DNA from: Blastococcus_B deserti
GTDB lineage: Bacteria > Actinomycetota > Actinomycetes > Mycobacteriales > Geodermatophilaceae
Length of the DNA stretch: 64,000 nucleotides
Assembly: GCF_042682525.1 (NCBI RefSeq)
Contig: NZ_JBHUHP010000030.1
Location: 470,818 to 534,817, forward strand
Reading direction: 5' to 3'
The notes under the pieces are model-generated. The model did no database searches, was not told where the DNA came from, and saw only the letters and a list, made by a program, of their open reading frames with translations. A program made the translations under genes and the position numbers. Shown here piece by piece: positions 8,896 to 17,674 of this stretch (position 1 is its first letter; each line of letters opens with the position of its first letter).

Positions 8896-9039
8896 CATGG
8901 AGTGGTGGGTGTCGGCGTAGCCGATGCCGGCGGTGGAGACGTCGTACAGCTTCTGGCCGTCCCCGGCCTCCGGCTCCGGGACGTCGACGACGTCGAGGAC
9001 CTCGGGGCCGCCGAAGTGGGTGATCTGCACGGCTCGCAT
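8896..9039 (-). pseudogene. 5' fragment of QOR-like gene (copy 2)
   Basis: Starts MRAVQITHFGGPEVLDVVD and stays alignable to the QOR N-terminus for about 48 codons, ending at Ala-Asp-Thr-His-His. It differs more from the local intact gene than copy 1 does (Asp-Gly-Gln-Lys, Tyr-Asp-Val-Ser-Thr), so it may derive from another paralogue. The frame runs on beyond the homology without meaning, into the antisense of the hydrolase gene. A CTAGGT hexamer upstream is a degraded counterpart of the -10 box. Confidence 0.75.
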
Positions 9040-9178
9040 CGACCGGACCTAGGACATTGGCGCACGGCCCTCCGGCACGGGTCGCAGAGCTCAGGCGACG
9101 ATGCGGCTGCTGGAGGTCCGCCCGGTCCGTGCCCCTGGGCGACGGCGCTGCGGGCCTCTCCTCAGCCGGGCCGCTCGG

Positions 9179-9562
9179 TCAGGCGACGTCGGTGCGGGCG
9201 CCGGTCAGGTAGTCGCGCACAGCCGGCTCGGGAACCCGGAAGGACCGGCCCACTCGGACGGCGGCCAGTTCACCGGCGTGCACGAGGCGGTACACGGTCA
9301 TCTTCGAGACCCGCATGATCGCCGCGACCTCGGTCACCGTCAGGAAGGTGACGGCCGCGCGAGGGGCCGGGGCCGGCCGCTGCATCACGGGGCCCGCCGC
9401 CGTCGGGCGTCCAGCCTCGGGGCGGACACCCATGGGGCGGGCGGCCACGGGGTGCTTGACCGTCGGGCCCGAGCCGGGCATCGCGGAGCGGGGGGAGGGG
9501 CGCTGGCCGTAGGCGACCGGGCGGGAGTAAGCGGGAGCGGGGGAGCGGTGCGGCAGGGACAC
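9179..9562 (-). CDS. Excisionase/BldC-type HTH DNA-binding protein
   Basis: 127 residues. The C-terminal 50 residues form a MerR/excisionase-like winged helix: LTVTEVAAIMRVSKMTVYR, then LVHAGELAAVRVGRSFRVPE. This is close to the small, well conserved actinobacterial family that includes Rv0500A and is related to BldC. The N-terminal 70 residues are a Pro/Ala/Arg-rich extension not found in the short family members. GTG at 9562 follows GAGGAG at a good distance. Such proteins may be developmental regulators or recombination directionality factors; no integrase is visible nearby, so I favour a regulator. Confidence 0.85.
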   Translation of the reverse strand: MSLPHRSPAPAYSRPVAYGQRPSPRSAMPGSGPTVKHPVAARPMGVRPEAGRPTAAGPVMQRPAPAPRAAVTFLTVTEVAAIMRVSKMTVYRLVHAGELAAVRVGRSFRVPEPAVRDYLTGARTDVA

Positions 9563-9684
9563 GTGGTTCTCCTCGGTGGTGGTCCTCGGTGACGCGAGGC
9601 CGGCTCTCATCCGGCGACGGTGCGCGCTTGTGCTGCTACTGAACGTAAGGGGAAGCAACCGTGCCCGCGAGGGTGAGCGGCGAC

Positions 9685-9704
9685 GAGACGGACCGGTCCG
9701 TTTC
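9685..9704. promoter_or_regulatory. Palindrome resembling a TetR-family operator
   Basis: A perfect 14-base palindrome ACGGACCGGTCCGT (9688-9701) with flanks matching at two of three further positions on each side. It resembles operators of TetR-family repressors. No tetR gene or clear downstream gene is close by; the HTH gene start is about 120 bases away and reads away from it. Confidence 0.45.
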
Positions 9705-9850
9705 GTCAGATGTTGACCGTGCGCCCGGCGTGGCCCGGGGGATGCGCGAGGCGGGTGGCACGAATGGGGCGACCGCGGAGATCGGCGACCACCGGGCAGT
9801 CGCCGCTCGTTCGGAATGCCGCGTCGACCGAGGCCTCCGACAAGGCCTGG

Positions 9851-9898
9851 GGGCGCGTCTGCGTCGTTGCTGCCGGCGGTCGAGACGTCGTAGACCTT
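9851..9898 (-). pseudogene. Short degraded QOR 5' fragment (copy 3)
   Basis: Minus-strand codons read KVYDVSTAGSNDADAP, matching the KLYDVSTAG-(x)4-AD stretch of copy 2 and the intact gene. Only about 16 codons are recognisable. It sits in the 440-base spacer between the HTH gene and zwf, which otherwise contains the palindrome at 9685-9704 and no gene I can support. Confidence 0.45.
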
Positions 9899-10003
9899 CC
9901 GACCGAGCCGGCGCGCGACGGCTTCGTGACAGCCGACAGCGCAAGAGGCGATCCCGTGCGGGCTGACTCCCCGGACGGGAGGTGTAGGCGGTTCGCCCCG
10001 AAC

Positions 10004-11404
10004 TCACCCCCGCGCCGAGCCGGCGGTCTGCTCGAGCGGGGGAGGGCCGGCCCCACCGGCGGGGTACTCCAGCAGCGGCACGGCGTTCCGCGCCCACGCC
10101 TGCAGCACCGGATCGACGATCCGCCAGGCCTGCTCCGCCTCCTCGCCGCTGACCGAGAGTCGGCTGCCGCCGGACAGGAGATCGGTCAGGACCTGGCCGT
10201 ACGCGGCGCGCTCGCCCGGGGCGGTCACCTGCACGCCGGGCTGCCGGCTCTCCAGCGGCGCGTCCAGCTCGATCCAGAGCCGGTCGGCCGCCACCCGCTC
10301 GGCGTCGCCCGGGTCGCACGCCGGCGCGGCGGTCCGGAAGTGGAGGGCGACGCCCTTGCGCGCCGTGCCCAGTGCCTTGCCGGTGCGCAGCACGAACCGG
10401 GTGCCGGTCCACCGAGGTGTGTCCAGTTCCAGCAGCAGCTCGGCGTAGGTCTCGGTGCCGCGAGCGGGGTCCACGCCGTCCTCGTCGCTGTACCCGGGCA
10501 CGGCCCGACCGCCGGTCGCGCCGGGCTCGGCCAGCGTCCCGGCGGCATAGCGCGCCCGTCGGGTCCGGAACGGGACCTCGGCCGCGGAGCACACGCGAAC
10601 GGACCGGAGCAGCTCCAGCTTGGCCGCATGCAGCTCGCCCTCGGTCTGCCGGGCCGGCGGCTCCATCGCGACCAGGGTCAGGACCTGGAGCATGTGGTTC
10701 TGCATCACGTCCCGGACGGCGCCGGTCCGGTCGTAGAAGTCCGCCCGGCCCCCGAGCCCCAGCGTCTCCTCCCACAGCACGTCGACCTGTGCGATGGAGG
10801 CGCTGTTCCAGACGGGGGTCAGCGGGCGGCCGGGGGCGTGCCGGTCGAGCAGTGCCTGCACCTTCGGCATCCCGAGGAAGTGATCGACGCGAAAGGCAGC
10901 CTCCTCCACCCCGCCGGTCACGCGGGTGAGCAGCTCGTTCAGCGCCACCGCGCTCGTCAGATCGGTACCGAACGGCTTCTCCACGGCGATGCGGCTGCCG
11001 ACCGGAAGGTCCGCGCCGCCGAGCGCGCCCAGCACCGCTGGGAACAGCACCGGGGGAAGAGCCAGGTAGACCGCTACCGCCGGCCGGTCAACGGCATCGC
11101 CGCCGTCATCGAACGCGCCCACCGCGGCAGCGACGCTGCCCGCCGCCTCGAGGTCGACCGCCCGGTACCGCAGGCGACTGATCAGCGCGTCGCGTGCCTC
11201 GATCGGCACGTCCCCGGCGTGCTGCTGCAATCGGGTGGCCACGTGGGATCGGAAGGTCCGGTCGTCCCAGTCCTGGTGGGCGCTGCCCACGACCTGCAGG
11301 CCGTCGGGCACCCGGCCGTCGGCCGACAGCCGGGCGAGCGCGGGCAGCAGGAAGCGCCCGGCGAGGTCGCCCGTAGCACCGAACAGGAGCAACCGGCTGA
11401 TCAC
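10004..11404 (-). CDS. zwf: Glucose-6-phosphate dehydrogenase paralogue
   Basis: 466 residues. It catalyses oxidation of glucose 6-phosphate with NADP+ to 6-phosphogluconolactone, feeding NADPH production. Nucleotide-binding loop GATGDLA is at residues 7-13, the substrate-phosphate motif EKPFG in the first half, and the active-site region reads RVDHFLGMPKVQ. In classical Zwf this motif is RIDHYLGKE; the catalytic His is kept but the lysine directly after the glycine is replaced, as in an actinobacterial paralogue group, so specificity may differ. GTG at 11404 follows AGGAGAA. It lies downstream of furA-katG on the same strand, separated by a strong terminator, and could support peroxide defence with NADPH. 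Confidence 0.85.
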   Translation of the reverse strand: MISRLLLFGATGDLAGRFLLPALARLSADGRVPDGLQVVGSAHQDWDDRTFRSHVATRLQQHAGDVPIEARDALISRLRYRAVDLEAAGSVAAAVGAFDDGGDAVDRPAVAVYLALPPVLFPAVLGALGGADLPVGSRIAVEKPFGTDLTSAVALNELLTRVTGGVEEAAFRVDHFLGMPKVQALLDRHAPGRPLTPVWNSASIAQVDVLWEETLGLGGRADFYDRTGAVRDVMQNHMLQVLTLVAMEPPARQTEGELHAAKLELLRSVRVCSAAEVPFRTRRARYAAGTLAEPGATGGRAVPGYSDEDGVDPARGTETYAELLLELDTPRWTGTRFVLRTGKALGTARKGVALHFRTAAPACDPGDAERVAADRLWIELDAPLESRQPGVQVTAPGERAAYGQVLTDLLSGGSRLSVSGEEAEQAWRIVDPVLQAWARNAVPLLEYPAGGAGPPPLEQTAGSARG

Positions 11405-11616
11405 GAGTTCTCCTGGAGGAGGGTGCGGACCGGGGATCGGCTGCGTCCGAGCCATCGGTCGGGTCGGGCGGGCGGCGGGGCGGTGACCATGGCGCGACCA
11501 TCCTTCCCGAGCCCCGCGACCCGCGTCCACGCGGCCGAGGAGGCGTTCGCACGCGCGGCCTGAGCGTGAACCCGTCCCGGGCTGCAGCTGTCGCTGGAGG
11601 AGCCCGCCCGGCGCGC

Positions 11617-11653
11617 GGATGCCCCGGCCCGCGCGGTGCGGGCCGGGGCATCC
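11617..11653 (-). terminator. Strong hairpin terminator after katG
   Basis: Perfect 16-base arms (11617-11632, 11638-11653) with a five-base loop, starting 13 bases after the katG stop. There is no U-tract, which is usual in actinobacteria. Confidence 0.85.
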
Positions 11654-11666
11654 GGACAGGTGGTGC

Positions 11667-13886
11667 CTACCGCAGGTCGTAGCGGTCCAGCTCCATGACC
11701 TTCACCCAGGCGGCCACGAAGTCCCGCGCGAACTTCTCCTGCGCGTCGTCGGAGGAGTACACCTCGACGATGCCGCGCAGGATCGAGTTCGAGCCGAACA
11801 CCAGGTCGGCCGCGGTGGCCGTGCGGACGACGTTGCCGTCGGCGTCCAGCCCCTCGTAGACGCCCTCGGTGTCGACCGAGCTGCGCCACGAGACGCCCAG
11901 GTCGAGCAGGTTGCGGAAGAAGTCCTGCGACAGCACGCCGGGGCGGTCGGTGAAGACGCCGTGCCGCACGCCGCCGGTGTTGGCGCCGAGCACGCGCAGG
12001 CCGCCCAGCAGGACCGTCATCTCCCTGGCGGTCAGCTCCAGCATGTAGGCGCGGTCGACCAGCAGCGTCTCGGGGGCGAGCTTGCTGCCCGGCCGGATCC
12101 AGTTGCGGAACCCGTCGGCCTGCGGCTCGAGCCAGCCGAAGTTCTCGATGTCGGTCTGCTCCTGCGAGGCGTCGGTGCGGCCCGGGTGGAAGGGCACGGT
12201 GACCGGAACGCCGGCGTCCGCCGCCGCCTTCTCCACCGCCGCGCTGCCGCCGAGCACGATCAGGTCGGCGAGCGAGACCTTCTTGCCCGTCTGCTGCTCG
12301 AACTCGCCCTTCACCCGCTCGAGCACCGGCAGGACGTCGCGGACGCCCTCGTTGACCGCCCAGCCGGTCTGCGGCTCGAGACGCAGTCGGGCGCCGTTCG
12401 CCCCGCCGCGCTTGTCCGTGCCGCGGTACGACGCGGCGGCCGACCACGCCGTGTGCACCAGCTGCGACACGGTCAGGCCGGAGGAGAGCAGCCGCTGCTT
12501 GAGGTCCGCGACCTCGGCGTCACCGACCAGCTCGTGGTCGACCGGCGGGACCGGGTCCTGCCAGATCAGGTCCTCGCTCGGGACGTCCGGGCCCAGGTAG
12601 CGGCTCTTCGGCCCCATGTCGCGGTGCAGCAGCTTGAACCAGGCGCGGGCGTACTGGTCGGCGAAGTACTCGGGGTCGTCACGGAACCGCTCCGCGAACA
12701 CGCGGAACTCGGGGTCGGCGATGAGGGCGAGGTCGGTCGTCGCCATCATCGGCGGGTTCTTCTTGCCCTGGATGTGGGCGTCGGGCACGAGCTCCTGCGC
12801 CTCGGGGTTCTTGGGCTGCCACTGCTTGGCGCCGGCCGGGCTCTCGACGAGCTCCCACTCGAAACCGAAGAGGGTCTCCCAGTAGGAGTTGTCCCACTGC
12901 GTGGGCGTCGGGGTCCAGGCGCCCTCGAGGCCGCTGGTGATCGTGTCGGCCCCCTTGCCGGTGCCGTGCTGGCTGATCCAGCCGAGACCGTTGCCGTGCA
13001 CGGGGCAGCCCTCGGGCTCCGGGCCGACGAGCTCGGGGTTGCCCGCGCCGTGCGTCTTGCCGAAGGTGTGGCCGCCGCCGATGAGGGCGACGGTCTCCTC
13101 GTCGGTCATGCCCATCCGCCGGAAGGTCACCTTGATGTCGTGGGCGGAGGCGAGCGGGTCCGGCTGGCCCTTCGGGCCCTCGGGATTGACGTAGATCAGC
13201 CCCATGGTCACGTTGGCGAGCGGGCCGTCCTCCAGGTCGAGCTGGGCCTGGTCGGCGTAGCGCTCGTCGCCGAGCCAGGTGTCCTCCGGTCCCCAGAAGA
13301 CCTCCTCGGGCTGCCAGGTGTCCTCGCGGCCGAAGGCGAAGCCGAAGGTCGGCAGGCCCATGTCGTCGTGGGCCACGTTGCCGGCGAGGACCAGCAGGTC
13401 GGCCCAGGACAGCTTGCGGCCGTACTTCTGCTTGATGGGCAGCAGCAGGCGGCGGGCCTTGTCCAGGTTCGCGTTGTCCGGCCAGCTGTTGAGCGGGGCG
13501 AAGCGCTGGCCGCCCTGCCCGCCGCCGCCCCGGCCGTCGGCGATGCGGTAGGTGCCCGCGGCGTGCCACGACATGCGGATGAACAGCGGGCCGTAGTGGC
13601 CCCAGTCGGCCGGCCACCAGTCCTGCGACGTGCGCATGACCTGGACCAGGTCGCGCTTGAGCTCCTCGACGTCCAGCTCGGCGAAGGCCGCCTTGTAGTC
13701 GAAGTCCTCGCCGAGCGGGTCGGAGTCCTTCGAGGGCTTGTTGAGCACGGAGAGGTCGACCTGGTTGGGCCACCAGTCCCGGTTGCTCCGCGGCCGGCGG
13801 TTGGTGACCTGGGTCGGCGACGGGATCGCCGGGTTCTCGCTCTCGCTCGTGCTCTCGGTGCGGATCTTGTCGGACTCGTTGGTCAC
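11667..13886 (-). CDS. katG: Catalase-peroxidase
   Basis: 739 residues, the full length for KatG. It removes hydrogen peroxide by catalase and peroxidase reactions with one heme. The distal residues R104, W107 and H108 fall at exactly the M. tuberculosis numbering (RMSWHAAGTYR). The Tyr of the Met-Tyr-Trp adduct is in GLIYVNPEGP, and the proximal histidine in GGHTFGKTHGAGN. The second, degenerate peroxidase domain is complete. GTG start at 13886 with GAAAGG upstream. It lies 46 bases downstream of furA, the usual furA-katG operon, and would be derepressed by peroxide through FurA. Confidence 0.98.
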   Translation of the reverse strand: MTNESDKIRTESTSESENPAIPSPTQVTNRRPRSNRDWWPNQVDLSVLNKPSKDSDPLGEDFDYKAAFAELDVEELKRDLVQVMRTSQDWWPADWGHYGPLFIRMSWHAAGTYRIADGRGGGGQGGQRFAPLNSWPDNANLDKARRLLLPIKQKYGRKLSWADLLVLAGNVAHDDMGLPTFGFAFGREDTWQPEEVFWGPEDTWLGDERYADQAQLDLEDGPLANVTMGLIYVNPEGPKGQPDPLASAHDIKVTFRRMGMTDEETVALIGGGHTFGKTHGAGNPELVGPEPEGCPVHGNGLGWISQHGTGKGADTITSGLEGAWTPTPTQWDNSYWETLFGFEWELVESPAGAKQWQPKNPEAQELVPDAHIQGKKNPPMMATTDLALIADPEFRVFAERFRDDPEYFADQYARAWFKLLHRDMGPKSRYLGPDVPSEDLIWQDPVPPVDHELVGDAEVADLKQRLLSSGLTVSQLVHTAWSAAASYRGTDKRGGANGARLRLEPQTGWAVNEGVRDVLPVLERVKGEFEQQTGKKVSLADLIVLGGSAAVEKAAADAGVPVTVPFHPGRTDASQEQTDIENFGWLEPQADGFRNWIRPGSKLAPETLLVDRAYMLELTAREMTVLLGGLRVLGANTGGVRHGVFTDRPGVLSQDFFRNLLDLGVSWRSSVDTEGVYEGLDADGNVVRTATAADLVFGSNSILRGIVEVYSSDDAQEKFARDFVAAWVKVMELDRYDLR

Positions 13887-13932
13887 TGCGGGCCTTTCTG
13901 GGCGTGGGACGGGAGGGTGGACGGTCGGTGGG

Positions 13933-14355
13933 TCAGGCGGTGGCGCAGGTGGGGCAACGGCCCCAGAAGACGACCTCGGCCTCGTCGACGACGAAGCCGG
14001 CGTCGTCGGAGGGGCTGAGGCACGGAGCCGCGCCCACGGCGCAGTCGACGTCGACGATCGCGCCGCAGGATCGGCAGACCAGGTGGTGGTGGTTGTCCCC
14101 CACGCGTGCCTCGTAGCGCGCGACCGAGCCCTGCGGCTGGATGCGCCGCACCAGGCCCCGGTCGGTCAGGACGTGCAGCACGTCGTACACCGCCTGGTGC
14201 GACACCGCGCCCAGGCGGGCGCGGGCGGCGTCGATCAGCACCTCGGTGTCGACGTGCGGGTGCGCGTGGACGGCGTCCAGCACCGCCAGGCGGGGGCGGG
14301 TGACCCGGAGACCCGCCGCGCGCAGCACGCGCTCGAGTTCTACGGCATCCGGCAC
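13933..14355 (-). CDS. furA: Fur-family peroxide-responsive repressor
   Basis: 140 residues with an N-terminal winged helix (LRVTRPRLAVLDAVHAHPHVD) and a C-terminal metal-binding domain with HHHLVCRSCG and CPTC motifs. It is the expected repressor of its own promoter and of katG directly downstream. The GTG at 14355 has a -10-like GAGGAT six bases upstream and a TTGACT -35, so the message is probably leaderless, as commonly reported for actinobacterial furA. The Cys pairs agree with a structural zinc site. Confidence 0.95.
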   Translation of the reverse strand: MPDAVELERVLRAAGLRVTRPRLAVLDAVHAHPHVDTEVLIDAARARLGAVSHQAVYDVLHVLTDRGLVRRIQPQGSVARYEARVGDNHHHLVCRSCGAIVDVDCAVGAAPCLSPSDDAGFVVDEAEVVFWGRCPTCATA

Positions 14356-14361
14356 GGCCCC

Positions 14362-14391
14362 ATCCTCACCGCTTTCCTTGAATCAGTCAAG
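14362..14391 (-). promoter_or_regulatory. furA promoter with candidate FurA operator
   Basis: On the minus strand TTGACT (14385-14390) and GAGGAT (14362-14367) are 17 bases apart, and the latter ends six bases before the furA GTG. A perfect CTTGA-N5-TCAAG inverted repeat (14377-14391) covers the -35 box, a sensible position for autorepression by FurA. Confidence 0.6.
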
Positions 14392-14697
14392 ATCCGGCGG
14401 GGCTGCGCCGTGCTGCTCGACCGCTGATCCCGAACCCGGGACACCAGCCGCCCGCCGGCCGATGACCGCCGGCGGCCGGCAGGGGACGGATGCAACGGGC
14501 GCGGACGTCCTCCTGGGGGCGGATGTCGGCGCCGCCGTACCGCTCGGGGGTGAAGGCTGCGCCCCCGCCCCGAGGGGGGCGACAGGGTCGGCCCCCTGGT
14601 CGAGAATGGAGCAGACCGAGCCGTGCGGCGCGGAACGGTCGTCAATGGGCTTCGACGGGCGATCGCCCCGGTCGACCCGCTGGGGAGTGGAGGGGTC

Positions 14698-15273
14698 ATG
14701 GCCTATCCCGACGAACCCGGCGACCTGATCGTCTCGCTGCAGGACAGGGCCAGGACCCCCGTCGCGACCGAGGGGCATCTCGCGCTCGGTGTCCTCTACG
14801 GCACCGACCTCGCTGTTTTCGTCCTTCCCGAAGGCGCCGAGTGGGATGACCCCCTGGACCTCGAGGTCCTCATCTCGCCCACGGCCCCGGATTCCGACGC
14901 GCTCGTCGAACGCCTCCGTCCGCGTCACCTCGAAGTCGCCAGTCTGGAGTCGGCACCGCAGGTTCGAGTGGCGACCGTCCGGCTCGCTCACGGCTCCGTC
15001 TATGCCACCCGCGCACCCGCCCTACCGCCCACCGACGTCGTCCGCCAGGCGTTGAGCGAGCGCGACGACCTGGTCGCCGCCCTGACGTCGCTCGGCCTGC
15101 TGCCCGAGTACCTGGCCGGCCTCGACCAGGAGGCTCTGCGTGCGGTGGAGGCGGTCGAGGCAGCACAGCGCCTGGAGTTGCAGGTCCAGCGGATCGGGAG
15201 GACGCCAGGGCAGATCCTCAACTGCGTGTTCAGCCCGAGGTGCCATCCCCATGAGCTCCCGTGGCGTCCCTGA
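14698..15273 (+). CDS. Hypothetical protein
   Basis: 191 residues from the ATG at 14698, which follows GTGGAGGGG. No domain is recognised. The N-terminal half is a mixed alpha/beta segment with LALGVLYGTDLAVFVLPEG; the C-terminal part is helical (residues 110-170) and ends with two cysteines and His residues. No signal peptide or membrane span. Its end overlaps the preferred start of the histidine kinase by 23 bases, so it may be co-transcribed with the two-component system. Confidence 0.6.
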   Translation: MAYPDEPGDLIVSLQDRARTPVATEGHLALGVLYGTDLAVFVLPEGAEWDDPLDLEVLISPTAPDSDALVERLRPRHLEVASLESAPQVRVATVRLAHGSVYATRAPALPPTDVVRQALSERDDLVAALTSLGLLPEYLAGLDQEALRAVEAVEAAQRLELQVQRIGRTPGQILNCVFSPRCHPHELPWRP

Positions 15274-16594
15274 GGCCGGGCTGCCCGGAGAGCTTCCCGC
15301 AGTCATGACGGGCATGACCGTGCCCTGGCGGGGCCGCCTCGCCCGGCTCCACCCCTACGACGACGTCGCCCTGGCGGCCGCGGTGGCGGTGCTGGACATG
15401 ACGACGCAGTGGGCCCCCGGGCAGCAGCCGGCGCTCCTGGCCGACCTCCAGCCGAGCCCGCCCGTCCTGCTGCTCGCCGTGGCGGGCTACGTGCCGCTGG
15501 CGTGGCGACGGCGAGCGCCGCTGGCGGTGTTCGCGGCTGTGTGGCTGCACAGCGTCGCCGCCCACCTCCTCGTCAGTGGCTACCGCCCGACACTGTCGGT
15601 GCTGCTGGCGCTCTACACGGTGGCGGCCGTCTGCCGGCCTGCGCGGTCCGTTCCGGCCCTGGCTGCCGCGTTCGTGGTGTCCGGCCTCTCCCTCGTCGCC
15701 GAACTCGCCGACGTGCCCTCCTCGCTGCGCGCGGCGACCCTGTGGGGCGGGATCCCGCTGTTCGCGCTCCTGGACCTGGTGACGTGGGGCGTAGGGGTCT
15801 GGGTCGGCCGCACGCGTCAGGATCGCGCAGACCTGCTCGCTCGCCGCGACCGAGCGGCCCGCGAGGCGGTGACCGCTGAGAGGGACCGCATCGCCCGGGA
15901 GCTCCACGACATCGTGGCGCACGCCGTGACGATCATGGTGGTCCAGGCCGCCGGTGCCCGCAGGGTCCTGCCCCGCGACCCCCGACAGGCCGAAGGCGCG
16001 CTCACGAACATCGAGGAGACGGGAAAGCAGGCGATGATCGAGCTCCGTCGGCTCCTGAGGGTGCTGGGTCAGCAGCCGGGTCAGCCGGAGGGCTCCACCA
16101 GGACCCCGAATCCCGGCCTGGGGGAGGTCGACGAGCTCGTGGACCGCATGCGCAAGGCCGGACTCGACGTGGCTGTCCGCCGCATGGGCACACCCGGGCG
16201 GCTCGACCCCAGCGTCGATCTCGCCGCGCACCGCATCGTGCAGGAGGCGCTGACGAACGTGCTGAAGCACGCCGGGCCCGGTGCGCACGCGGCCGTCGAG
16301 CTGCACTGGGACGACTCGACGCTTCTCCTGTCCATCCAGGACGACGGTCGAGGCGAGAGTCCGGCAGCCCGTGCCACGCTCTCGACCGGTCACGGCCTGC
16401 TCGGCGTCAACGAACGCGCTCGAGCGGTGGGTGGTGGACTGGCAGCGGGGATCCGGCCCGGAGGCGGTTTCGAGGTCCGGGCGTCGCTACCGGCTGCGCC
16501 GATGCCGATGCCGATGCCGATGCCGGCGCCGTACGCCGGGGAAGCCGGTCGCCAGCCTTCGTCCCCGGACGCGGTGAAGGCGGAACCAGGATGA
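15251..16594 (+). CDS. NarL-type sensor histidine kinase
   Basis: 447 residues. Four to five hydrophobic segments (residues 40-190) form a membrane sensor without a large extracellular domain, followed by a HisKA_3 dimerisation domain with phospho-acceptor H219 in ARELHDIVAHAV, and a HATPase domain with HRIVQEALTNVLKHA and DDGRG. The C-terminus carries four Met-Pro repeats from a hexanucleotide tract at 16501-16524. The stop overlaps the response regulator ATG (ATGA). Start is uncertain: ATG at 15251 overlaps the upstream gene, and ATGs at 15305 and 15314 are alternatives; neither has a strong ribosome site. The signal is unknown; gas or membrane stress sensing of DesK type is possible. Confidence 0.9.
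   Translation: MSSRGVPEAGLPGELPAVMTGMTVPWRGRLARLHPYDDVALAAAVAVLDMTTQWAPGQQPALLADLQPSPPVLLLAVAGYVPLAWRRRAPLAVFAAVWLHSVAAHLLVSGYRPTLSVLLALYTVAAVCRPARSVPALAAAFVVSGLSLVAELADVPSSLRAATLWGGIPLFALLDLVTWGVGVWVGRTRQDRADLLARRDRAAREAVTAERDRIARELHDIVAHAVTIMVVQAAGARRVLPRDPRQAEGALTNIEETGKQAMIELRRLLRVLGQQPGQPEGSTRTPNPGLGEVDELVDRMRKAGLDVAVRRMGTPGRLDPSVDLAAHRIVQEALTNVLKHAGPGAHAAVELHWDDSTLLLSIQDDGRGESPAARATLSTGHGLLGVNERARAVGGGLAAGIRPGGGFEVRASLPAAPMPMPMPMPAPYAGEAGRQPSSPDAVKAEPG
16501..16524 (+). repeat. Hexanucleotide microsatellite in kinase C-terminus
   Basis: Four exact copies of GATGCC. Because the unit is six bases long, copy-number change would add or remove Met-Pro pairs without shifting the frame. Confidence 0.8.
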
Positions 16595-17295
16595 TCCGCG
16601 TCCTGCTCTGCGACGACCAGCCCCTGGTCCGAGCCGGCTTCGCGATGCTGCTCCGGGTGGAGCCGGACATCGAGGTCGTGTGCGAGGTCGGTGACGGGGC
16701 GAGCGCCGTCGAGCAGACGCGGCTGCAGCGACCTGACGTCGTCGTGATGGACGTCCGCATGCCGGGCATGGACGGGGTCGAGGCGACCAAGCAGATCCTG
16801 GCGGAGGCCGACGGGCCGGACGGGAGCCGGCCGAAGGTCCTGATCCTGACCACCTACCACGTCAGCGAGGCGGTCTACGCAGCGCTACGCGCGGGGGCCT
16901 CGGGCTTTCTCCTCAAGGACGCCGCGCCGGACGAGCTCGTGGCAGCGATACGCGCGGTCGCCGACGACGAGGCGTGGCTCGATCCCGCCGTCGCGCATCA
17001 ACTCATCGCCGAGTTCGCGGCACGACCTGAACCCCTCGCCGCCAGCCCGGAGGAGCTCAAGCGCCTGACGTCGCGCGAGCGAGAGGTCCTCGTGCTGATC
17101 GCCCACGGCCTCTCGAACGTCGAGATCGCGACGCACCTCGTGGTCGGGGAGGCGACGGTCAAGAGCCACGTCAGCCGGATCATCTTCAAGCTGGGTCTGC
17201 GTGACCGGGTGCAGGCGGCCGTCGTCGCCTACCAGTCCGGACTCGTACGGCCGGGACAGGCGCCACCCCCGGCCGCCGGCTGGCGCTCGAGCTGA
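16591..17295 (+). CDS. NarL/FixJ-family response regulator
   Basis: 234 residues. Receiver domain with acidic pocket CDDQ at 7-10, phosphorylation site D54 in VVMDVRMPGMDG and the conserved lysine in FLLKDA. A LuxR-type DNA-binding domain follows from about residue 160 (LTSREREVLVLIAHGLSNVE, then ATVKSHVSRI). Coupled to the histidine kinase by an ATGA overlap. Targets cannot be named; the next gene downstream, preceded by two perfect palindromes, is a candidate. Confidence 0.95.
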   Translation: MIRVLLCDDQPLVRAGFAMLLRVEPDIEVVCEVGDGASAVEQTRLQRPDVVVMDVRMPGMDGVEATKQILAEADGPDGSRPKVLILTTYHVSEAVYAALRAGASGFLLKDAAPDELVAAIRAVADDEAWLDPAVAHQLIAEFAARPEPLAASPEELKRLTSREREVLVLIAHGLSNVEIATHLVVGEATVKSHVSRIIFKLGLRDRVQAAVVAYQSGLVRPGQAPPPAAGWRSS

Positions 17296-17601
17296 GGGTG
17301 GAACCGACCAGACGATTCGCGGGCCGTCGTTCCCGGGAGTGGTGACAGCGTCGCCGGATGCCCGGCTGGGGCGCCGGGCAGATCGCCCCGGCTCATCCAG
17401 CAGCGGTGGGGCCGGCTCCACCCGACCGGCTGAGCTCGTACGCGGGCGCCTGTGCATGGCGAGCACGGCCGGCGGCTGATGGAGCAGACGGCGAGACGGC
17501 CGTGCGACGACGCGCAGCGGCCGTAGCGGTTTCCCGACCGACGGTGTCGATGGGCGGCCCGCGGGCGGAGGAACGACCGCCGCATCCCCATCCGGTCGGA
17601 C

Positions 17602-17621
17602 GCCGGAGATCGATCTCCGGC
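17602..17621. promoter_or_regulatory. Perfect 20-bp palindrome
   Basis: GCCGGAGATC followed directly by its reverse complement, about 140 bases upstream of the secreted-protein gene at 17763. With no loop it looks more like a protein-binding site than a terminator. The surrounding 467-base spacer (17296-17762) holds no gene I can support. Confidence 0.5.
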
Positions 17622-17674
17622 CGGACGACCTCTGCCGCAGCCGTGGCGAGCATTTTCCCGTCAGGGCGACAGAT

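Noticed and set aside
9661..9966. Possible 101-residue gene on the plus strand
   Set aside because: No ribosome site or domain; it runs through the palindrome at 9685-9704 and the QOR fragment on the other strand.
11619..14018. 799-residue open frame antisense to katG
   Set aside because: Shadow of the katG codons; composition is repetitive Val/Gly/Arg/His and no motif is present.
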